From Dyella_B sp966430775 (GTDB lineage: Bacteria > Pseudomonadota > Gammaproteobacteria > Xanthomonadales > Rhodanobacteraceae), in NCBI GenBank assembly GCA_966430775.1, contig CBJMMB010000166.1:1-5645 (forward strand): DNA of 5,645 nt. The letters are read 5' to 3'. A program made the position numbers and the translations under genes. Position 1 is the first letter of the stretch; each line of letters opens with the position of its first letter. Positions 1 to 4,861 of this stretch are shown piece after piece. Under the pieces are notes generated by a model, which worked only from the letters and a program-made list of their open reading frames with translations, was not told the origin of the DNA and made no database searches.

Positions 1-905
1 CAACGTTCAACGGCACGTATCCGTATGCGCCGCACTTCACTGACGCGCCGGGTTTCCGCATGCACTACGTGGACGAGGGCCCGCGGCACGGGCAGGTGGT
101 GCTGTGCCTGCATGGCGAGCCGACCTGGGGCTATCTGTTCCGGCACCTGATTGGCGCCTTGCGCGGCGCATATCGCGTGGTCGTGCCCGATCACATGGGC
201 TTCGGCAAAAGCGCTACGCCGCAGGAGCGCAGCTATTGGCTGCAGGACCATATCGACAATCTGGAGCGCTTCGTGCTGGCGCTGGACCTGCGCGATATCA
301 CTCTAGTCGTGCACGATTTCGGCGGGCCGGTCGGCATGGGGCTGGCCGCGCGTCATCCGGATCGCATACGGCGCATCGTTTCCTGCAATGGCCCCACGCC
401 TTTCGATCAAGCCGATGCGGCCGAACGGCTGAGCGCCAATGCCCAGGTGTCGCCCTGGTTCCAGTGGATACAGCAAGCGTACGCGGAAAGCCGGCTGGAA
501 ACCGTGCTGGGCGAACTCGGCTACAACATCTTGAGCACGCTCAAGCTCAATGGCTTCGAGAACCATGCGCTGATCGACGATACGTGGCTGCAGGCTTACG
601 CGGCGCCTTTCGCCACCCCCGCCGAATGCGCCGGCGCAATCGGTTGGGCCAAGGGCTTTGCTTCTGGCGCGCATCAGATCGAAGTGCAGAGTGTGCAGGC
701 GCTGGAAGCGATCAGGTCAAAGCCCGCGCTTGCCGTCTGGGGCATGGCCGATCGCACCCTGCATGCGGAACATTTCTTGCCGATGTTCACGGCACTGTTT
801 CCGCAAGCGAGCATCCATAGGCTTGATGGCGTGGGTCATTACTGTTTTGAAGATGCGCCGGACGCGATTGCTGCGCATATCACCACGTTCTTGCAGCAAA
901 CCTAG
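1..905 (+). CDS. Haloalkane dehalogenase-like alpha/beta hydrolase, 5' end outside window
   Basis: Cytoplasmic alpha/beta-hydrolase; exact substrate not determinable. The first ATG is at 60, but the frame is open back to position 3 and encodes about 19 family-like residues (a YPYAPHF then GFRMHYVDEG stretch), so the real start lies upstream and about 300 residues are visible. Counting from the internal Met at 60: oxyanion loop HGEPTWGYLFR (18-28), second conserved strand PDHMGFGKS (43-51), nucleophile elbow HDFGGP with Asp86, catalytic acid Asp231 in WGMADR, and His260 in GHYCFED. The order and the HGEPTW motif resemble the DhlA-type (HLD-I) branch, and an Asp rather than Ser nucleophile fits dehalogenases and epoxide hydrolases. 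Odd point: Phe87 follows the nucleophile where true haloalkane dehalogenases carry a halide-binding Trp, so dehalogenation is doubtful. It ends with TAG at 903-905 and converges on the E2 gene, so it is not part of that operon. Confidence 0.88.
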   Translation, partial: TFNGTYPYAPHFTDAPGFRMHYVDEGPRHGQVVLCLHGEPTWGYLFRHLIGALRGAYRVVVPDHMGFGKSATPQERSYWLQDHIDNLERFVLALDLRDITLVVHDFGGPVGMGLAARHPDRIRRIVSCNGPTPFDQADAAERLSANAQVSPWFQWIQQAYAESRLETVLGELGYNILSTLKLNGFENHALIDDTWLQAYAAPFATPAECAGAIGWAKGFASGAHQIEVQSVQALEAIRSKPALAVWGMADRTLHAEHFLPMFTALFPQASIHRLDGVGHYCFEDAPDAIAAHITTFLQQT

Positions 906-977
906 GTAGGTTGGGGTGCAAACCCCAACATCCTGGCGCCCATGCATGACAACGTTGGGGTTTGCACCCCAACCTAC
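906..977. repeat. Inverted pair of GTAG-type REP-like palindromes
   Basis: Two 24-base arms, 906-929 and 954-977, are perfect reverse complements separated by a 24-base spacer. Each arm is itself a hairpin: stem GTTGGGGT/ACCCCAAC at 910-917 and 922-929 with loop GCAA, and at 954-961 and 966-973 with loop TTGC. Each unit begins, on its own strand, with GTAG immediately before the stem. A 5' GTAG followed by a hairpin, arranged as inverted pairs, is the known form of REP elements mobilised by RAYT transposases, such as the SMAG elements of Stenotrophomonas maltophilia. The element starts directly after the hydrolase stop codon. It may protect or end that transcript. No RAYT gene is in the window, and assignment to a named family is inference. 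Confidence 0.8.
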
Positions 978-980
978 AGA

Positions 981-1002
981 AACGCCCCGCGAAGGGGGCG
1001 TT
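981..1002 (-). terminator. Rho-independent terminator of the E2 operon, possibly bidirectional
   Basis: An 8-bp perfect stem, AACGCCCC at 981-988 and GGGGCGTT at 995-1002, closes a 6-base loop. Read on the minus strand it lies 22 bases after the E2 stop codon and runs straight into TTTCTGT, the expected U-rich tail, so it is best placed to end the dehydrogenase operon. On the plus strand the tail is only TTGGTGTT, so termination of the hydrolase transcript from the left would be weaker. Confidence 0.8.
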
Positions 1003-1024
1003 GGTGTTGAGGTCGATAGCGCGA

Positions 1025-2407
1025 TCAGTTGGGCAACGACAGATCGTCCAGTAACGCGTTCAGGAAGCGCGCCGCTTCGCCACCCGTCGCCGCACGATGG
1101 TCGAAGGTGAGGCTGATCGGCATGCGGCGATGCACTTCGATGCCGCCCATCACCGCCACCACATCGTGGCTGAGCTTGCCGGCGCCGATGATCGCCACGC
1201 ACGGCGGTACCACCACCGGTGTCGCGTAGCGGCCGGCGAACATGCCGAAGTTGGACAGGCTGATGGTGTAGCCGCTGAGTTCCGACGGCGGAATGCTGCG
1301 GTCTTCCACCTGGGTGCGCAGGCGCTTGATACCGGCGCGGATGCCGTTGCCGTCGAGCACGTCGGCATTGCGCAGTGCGGGCACGAACAGGCCGTCTTCC
1401 GTATCGACGGCGATGCCGATGTCCACGTGCGGATGCAGGGTGCGGGTAAGGTTCTTACCGTCGAACCAGGCATTGAGTGCCGGGACCGCCTTGCACGCGG
1501 CGACGATGGCTCGGATCAGGCGGGCGGTGATGTCCTGCTTGCCGATCCAGGCGTGCAGGTCGGCATCGTCCACCAGCGTGGTCGGCACCACATTGGCGTG
1601 CGCTTCGGCCATCACGCGCGCCATGTTGCGGCGGACGCCCTTGAGTTGCTCCGGTTGGCCGCTCGCTTGCACGCTCGGCGGCGCGGTGCGCACCGGCTTG
1701 CCGGCCAGCGACACGGCGGTGCGTGCCGGTTCGGGCTGCGGCAGTTCGGGTGCGAGGTGGCGACCGGCGGATGCCGGCACGGCACGCGGCGGTGCTGCGC
1801 CAAGAGTCGCCGAGCCATTGGCAGCGGCGTTCTTAACGTCCTGCATGGTCACCACGCCATCGGCGCCGGTGGCGCGTACGCGGGTGATGTCTACCTTGAG
1901 CTTCTTGGCGAGCGCACGCACGGCGGGCACGGCCTTTACGCCGCCCACGCTGGAGGCTTGCTCCACGTGCACGTGGCTGCCGCTGACCATGGCGCCGACC
2001 ACGGTGCCTTCGTCTTCGCGCTCGGTCTTGCCGTTGGCTTCGATCACGCCGCCTTCGTCGGACGCGGTGACTTTCTTCGGCTCAGCCGCCGCCGCTGCAG
2101 CAGCCTTCTTGGGGCCGTGGTGATGACCGGTGGACTCGGCCTCGGCGCGCTGCTTGGCGTTCGGGTCAGGCTCGAACTCGGCCAGCGCGGCGCCGGTCTC
2201 GATCACGTCGCCGGCGGCGCCATGCAGCTTGGCGACCTTGCCCGTGTACGGCGAAGGCACGTCGACGACCGCCTTGGCGGTTTCCATGGACACCAGCGGT
2301 GCGTCGAGCTTGATCTGATCGCCTTCCTTCACGTGCCACTCGACGATGGTGGCGTCGGGCAGGCCTTCGCCGAGGTCGGGGAGGTAGAACGTCTTGATGT
2401 CGGCCAT
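1025..2407 (-). CDS. bkdB: Branched-chain 2-oxoacid dehydrogenase E2, dihydrolipoyl acyltransferase
   Basis: Core subunit that transfers the acyl group from its lipoyl arm to CoA. Product 460 aa. Domains: one N-terminal lipoyl domain (about 2-79), with lipoylated Lys45 in METAKA; a long linker rich in Ala, Pro and charge (about 80-155), including a HHH and a seven-Ala run; a peripheral-subunit-binding domain (about 159-196, AVPAVRALAKK... through TGADG); a second Ala/Pro linker; and a catalytic domain (about 255-460). Catalytic His437 sits in FDHRAATGG, but the usual HxxxDG motif has Thr441 in place of Asp. ATG at 2407 is chosen over an in-frame TTG at 2422 because GGGAA lies five bases upstream of the ATG and the lipoyl domain begins at MADIKTF. 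It is the last gene of the operon, 113 bases after E1 beta, and is followed by a terminator. Such genes are often annotated as pyruvate dehydrogenase E2; the branched-chain assignment rests mainly on the adjoining E1 genes. Confidence 0.9.
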   Translation of the reverse strand: MADIKTFYLPDLGEGLPDATIVEWHVKEGDQIKLDAPLVSMETAKAVVDVPSPYTGKVAKLHGAAGDVIETGAALAEFEPDPNAKQRAEAESTGHHHGPKKAAAAAAAEPKKVTASDEGGVIEANGKTEREDEGTVVGAMVSGSHVHVEQASSVGGVKAVPAVRALAKKLKVDITRVRATGADGVVTMQDVKNAAANGSATLGAAPPRAVPASAGRHLAPELPQPEPARTAVSLAGKPVRTAPPSVQASGQPEQLKGVRRNMARVMAEAHANVVPTTLVDDADLHAWIGKQDITARLIRAIVAACKAVPALNAWFDGKNLTRTLHPHVDIGIAVDTEDGLFVPALRNADVLDGNGIRAGIKRLRTQVEDRSIPPSELSGYTISLSNFGMFAGRYATPVVVPPCVAIIGAGKLSHDVVAVMGGIEVHRRMPISLTFDHRAATGGEAARFLNALLDDLSLPN

Positions 2408-2412
2408 GATGA

Positions 2413-2417
2413 TTCCC
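2413..2417 (-). promoter_or_regulatory. Ribosome binding site that decides the E2 start
   Basis: GGGAA on the minus strand, five bases before ATG 2407. It lies between the alternative TTG (2422-2420) and the ATG, so it can serve only the ATG. This favours the 460-residue product. Confidence 0.65.
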
Positions 2418-2433
2418 GTCAAATTCGGTTGTC

Positions 2434-2505
2434 GTCATCCCGGCGCAGGCCGGGATCCAGTGTCGTTGTTTTGAGGCGCTGGGCCCCGGCGTTCACCGGG
2501 GCGAC
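2434..2505. repeat. Second REP-like inverted pair of palindromes, inside the operon
   Basis: Two related palindromic units face each other. Unit A (about 2434-2464) has the stem ATCCCGGC (2437-2444)/GCCGGGAT (2449-2456) with loop GCAG and is followed by CCAGTG. Unit B, read on the minus strand from 2505 down to about 2475, has the stem GCCCCGG/CCGGGGC (2496-2502 and 2483-2489) with a 6-base loop and is followed by CCCAGCG. Both start GTC and share the order GTC, CCCGG stem, GGCC-type stem end, CCAG. This looks like a bacterial interspersed palindromic element. It differs in sequence from the pair at 906-977 and occupies most of the 113-base gap between E1 beta and E2, so it would be transcribed and fold in the operon mRNA. 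Confidence 0.72.
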
Positions 2506-2520
2506 GAGCGCGCAGATAAA

Positions 2521-3501
2521 TCAGCTCGCGGCCAGCGTACGCTTGGCCGCTTCCACCACACGCTCCGCGCTCGGCAGGTACTTCATCTCCAGGCGGAACA
2601 GCGGAATATGCGTATCCCAGCCGGTGACGCGCTCCACCGGCGCGAGCAGATCGTACAGACATTCCTCGGCGATGCGCGCAGCGATCTCAGCGCCGAAGCC
2701 AGCCGTCTTGGGCGCTTCGTGCAGGATCACGCAACGACCTGTTTTCTGCACCGATTCGGCGATGGTGTCGAAATCCAGCGGCGTGAGCGTGGCCACGTCG
2801 ATCACTTCGGCGCTGATGCCTTCTTCGGCCAGCGCGTCGGCCGCTTCCAGCGCTTCCTTCACCTGCGCGCCCCAGGTCACGATGGTGACGTCGGTGCCGT
2901 CGCGCAGCACGAAGCACACGTCCAGCGGCAGCGCTTCGCCGTCGTCCGGCACTTCTTCCTTGTACTGGCGATAGATGCGCTTGGGTTCGAAGAACATCAC
3001 CGGATCCGGATCGCGGATCGCCGCCAGCAGCAAACCGTATGCACGTGCGGGCGATGAAGGCATCACCACGCGCAGGCCGGGGATATTGGTGAACAGATGC
3101 TCGTTCGCTTCGGAATGATGCTCCGGCGCGCGAATGCCACCGCCCCATGGCGCACGCCACACGGCCGGCACGGTGATGCGGCCGCGCGTGCGGTTGCGCA
3201 TGCGTGCGGCGTGGCAGGCGATCTGCTCCATCATCGGATAGATGAAGCCTTCGAACTGCGCTTCGGCGACCGGCTTCATGCCGGCGGCGGCCAGACCCAC
3301 GGTGACGCCGGCGATGGTGGTTTCGTCCAGCGGCGTGTCGAGCACGCGCAGCGGACCGAACTTTTCCTGCAAGCCTTGCGTGGCACGAAATACGCCGCCG
3401 TTCACGCCGACGTCTTCACCCAGCACCACGACGCTTTCGTCGCGGGCCATTTCATACGCAAGAGCCTGGGTGACGGCTTCGATAAGAGTGATCTGTGCCA
3501 T
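2521..3501 (-). CDS. bkdA2: Branched-chain 2-oxoacid dehydrogenase E1 beta subunit
   Basis: Beta chain of the thiamine diphosphate (TPP) dependent alpha2beta2 decarboxylase. Product 326 aa, the usual length. An N-terminal pyrimidine-binding domain (about 1-180) carries GEDVG (28-32), TPLDETTIAG with Glu60 as the conserved residue that activates the TPP aminopyrimidine, EGFIYP (84-89) and PEHHSEANEH (126-135) with the active-site His pair at 128-129. A C-terminal transketolase-type domain (about 195-315) includes DVTIVTWGAQV, EVIDVATLTPLD and HEAPKTAGFG. The stretch FFEPKRIYR (170-178) followed by EEVP, and the HEAP motif, match mammalian BCKDHB closely, favouring branched-chain over pyruvate specificity. 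ATG at 3501 follows the E1 alpha stop after three bases, indicating translational coupling. AAGAAGG (3519-3513 on the minus strand) is a possible ribosome site, 11 bases from the ATG. All expected residues are present. Confidence 0.93.
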   Translation of the reverse strand: MAQITLIEAVTQALAYEMARDESVVVLGEDVGVNGGVFRATQGLQEKFGPLRVLDTPLDETTIAGVTVGLAAAGMKPVAEAQFEGFIYPMMEQIACHAARMRNRTRGRITVPAVWRAPWGGGIRAPEHHSEANEHLFTNIPGLRVVMPSSPARAYGLLLAAIRDPDPVMFFEPKRIYRQYKEEVPDDGEALPLDVCFVLRDGTDVTIVTWGAQVKEALEAADALAEEGISAEVIDVATLTPLDFDTIAESVQKTGRCVILHEAPKTAGFGAEIAARIAEECLYDLLAPVERVTGWDTHIPLFRLEMKYLPSAERVVEAAKRTLAAS

Positions 3502-3504
3502 GGA

Positions 3505-4590
3505 TTAGTGCGCCTTCTTGTCGAGCGAGAGCGCGAGGTCGCGCTGTTTGGCGAGGTCCGCGGGAACTTCGGCGAAGGTGTAGTCGAACATCGCGGTGAC
3601 GGGCTGGGTCTTGGTCTGCAGGTAGGCGTTGACCTCGTTGTCCATCCACTCGTCGCACTCGGCCTTCCAGGCTTCTTCCTTCTTGTCGTCCCACACTTTC
3701 TTGGCGACCAGCCAGTTGCGCAGGCGCTTCATCGGCTCCTTCGCCCAGGCATCCTTCACTTCCTGCTCGCCGCGATAACGGCGTGCATCGTCGGCGGTGG
3801 TGTGATCGCTCAGGCGATAGGTGACCAGTTCCAGCACGCTGCCGCCTTCACCGTTGCGCGCGCGCTCCAGCGCGTCTTCCATCGCCTTGCGCACGGCGAT
3901 GATGTCGTTGCCGTCCACCTGGATGCAGTACAGACCGGCGGCGATGCCTTTCTGCGCCAGCGTCGGCGCGCCGGACTGGATCTTGCGCGGCACCGAGATC
4001 GCCCACTGGTTGTTGACGATCACCGCCACCATCGGCAGGTTCTGCGCGCCGGCGATGTTGATGGCGCCGTAGAAGTCGCCCTTGGACGAACCACCATCGC
4101 CGATCGTGCACACCGCCACGCGCTTTTCGTTGCGGATCTTGAAGGCGAGCGCCGTACCTGCCGCATGCAGGCATTGCGTGGCGATCGGCACCGACCAGGC
4201 GAAGTCGTGGCGCGCCGGTTCCTTTTGATAATCGTTGCCGCGCTCGTCGCCGCCCCAGTACATGTACACCTCGCGCGGCTGCACGCCGCGATAGAGCTGC
4301 GCGCCGTATTCGCGATAGCTCACGGAAAGTACGTCTTCGGGCTTCATGGCGCTGCCGATGCCCACGTGCGAGGCTTCATGGCCAAGGCAGCTTGCGTAGG
4401 TGCCGAGCTTGCCGGTGCGCTGCAAGGCCACCGACTTGGCGTCGAACACGCGGGTGGACATCATCAGCTTGTACAGCTCGACCATGTGGTCGAGGTCTTT
4501 GGTGAACGCGGGCAGATCATCACGAACCTGCTTGCCTTCGGCATCGAGGTACTGCAGATATTCGATTTCAAACTTGGCGGCGATGGACAC
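3505..4590 (-). CDS. bkdA1: Branched-chain 2-oxoacid dehydrogenase E1 alpha subunit
   Basis: Alpha chain of the TPP-dependent E1 enzyme, first gene of the operon. Product 361 aa from a GTG start at 4590. The TPP/Mg motif runs from GDGGSSKGDF (164-173) to NNQWAIS (193-199). YREYGAQLYRG (92-102) and GHEASHVGIG (70-79) are typical of the family. The loop YRLSDHTTADDARRYR (258-273) aligns with the phosphorylation loop of mammalian BCKDHA and not with the RYHGHSMSDP loop of pyruvate dehydrogenase, which is the best evidence for the branched-chain substrate. His263 is the likely active-site His there. The start is chosen because GGGAG lies six bases upstream. A longer frame from GTG at 4662 would add 24 Pro/Arg-rich residues and start only a few bases after the predicted transcription start. 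Gammaproteobacteria normally use a single-chain AceE for pyruvate, which also argues against PdhA, although databases may use that name. Confidence 0.92.
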   Translation of the reverse strand: MSIAAKFEIEYLQYLDAEGKQVRDDLPAFTKDLDHMVELYKLMMSTRVFDAKSVALQRTGKLGTYASCLGHEASHVGIGSAMKPEDVLSVSYREYGAQLYRGVQPREVYMYWGGDERGNDYQKEPARHDFAWSVPIATQCLHAAGTALAFKIRNEKRVAVCTIGDGGSSKGDFYGAINIAGAQNLPMVAVIVNNQWAISVPRKIQSGAPTLAQKGIAAGLYCIQVDGNDIIAVRKAMEDALERARNGEGGSVLELVTYRLSDHTTADDARRYRGEQEVKDAWAKEPMKRLRNWLVAKKVWDDKKEEAWKAECDEWMDNEVNAYLQTKTQPVTAMFDYTFAEVPADLAKQRDLALSLDKKAH

Positions 4591-4596
4591 GACTCG

Positions 4597-4601
4597 CTCC
4601 C
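4597..4601 (-). promoter_or_regulatory. Ribosome binding site that decides the E1 alpha GTG start
   Basis: GGGAG on the minus strand, six bases before GTG at 4590-4588. No comparable site with good spacing precedes GTG 4662, so the shorter 361-residue protein is favoured. Confidence 0.65.
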
Positions 4602-4680
4602 GGAAGGGGTAGGGGAAACGTTGCGGGGGGAGGCGCGGCCCATCCAGTGGGGCCGGACGCACTTGAGGATGCTCCGACTT

Positions 4681-4710
4681 ATTTTACGCGGTCGTCACCG
4701 ACGCTGTCCG
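4681..4710 (-). promoter_or_regulatory. Candidate sigma70 promoter of the E1 alpha-E1 beta-E2 operon
   Basis: On the minus strand, CGGACA (4710-4705, four of six bases of the -35 consensus) and TAAAAT (4686-4681, five of six of the -10 consensus) are 18 bases apart. TAAAAT stands out in otherwise very GC-rich sequence. Transcription would start near 4674, giving an untranslated leader of about 84 bases before the GTG start. A short dyad, GTCG-4-CGAC at 4691-4702, lies in the spacer and could be a repressor site. Prediction from sequence only. Confidence 0.5.
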
Positions 4711-4796
4711 TACAGTCGACGCAGCCCTTCTGGACCCAGACAAACGCCATTTGATAGCAGGCTGGCTTGTTGCGTCGCAAGGTACACTGCAGCATG

Positions 4797-4818
4797 CGAA
4801 CCCGTACGTGGGTGTTCG
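4797..4818. promoter_or_regulatory. Operator-like imperfect dyad upstream of kynA
   Basis: A 22-base dyad with outer arms CGAAC (4797-4801) and GTTCG (4814-4818), centred on ACGT (4806-4809). Eight of eleven base pairs match, plus a further T/A match at 4795/4820. It ends 43 bases before the kynA ATG, where a regulator could act. The kynurenine pathway is controlled by an Lrp-type regulator (KynR) in Pseudomonas aeruginosa; whether a related protein binds here is unknown. No convincing -35/-10 pair for kynA was found. TACACT at 4783-4788 resembles a -10 box but has no good -35 partner. Confidence 0.3.
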
Positions 4819-4861
4819 TAATAGCGGTTAACATCAATCTTTTTGCGGGTTTGCGGGCGTC

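Noticed and set aside
2090..2130. HHH and poly-Ala stretch in E2 as a possible metal site or repeat expansion
   Set aside because: It lies in the flexible linker after the lipoyl domain, where Ala/Pro/charged low-complexity sequence is normal for E2 proteins.
2408..2422. TTG at 2422 as the E2 start, adding MTGII
   Set aside because: The only good ribosome site (GGGAA) lies downstream of the TTG and five bases before the ATG at 2407.
906..2505. Palindromic repeats as part of a CRISPR array or insertion-sequence ends
   Set aside because: Each site has one inverted pair, without regularly spaced direct repeats and without a transposase between the arms. REP-like elements explain them better.
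1097..2974. A 625-codon open frame on the plus strand, opposite E2 and E1 beta
   Set aside because: It is rich in His, Arg, Gly and Ala with no recognisable domain and lies fully antisense to two genes with clear catalytic motifs. Long antisense frames are expected in high-GC genes.
4767..4788. TTGTTG (4767-4772) and TACACT (4783-4788) as a kynA promoter
   Set aside because: The two boxes are only 10 bases apart, and no -35-like hexamer lies 16-18 bases before TACACT, so the pair is not a credible sigma70 promoter.
3097..4821. A 574-codon open frame on the plus strand, opposite E1 alpha and part of E1 beta
   Set aside because: Its composition is that of a codon-bias shadow (His, Gly, Ala, Arg) and it has no domain; the opposite strand encodes E1 subunits with all expected residues.
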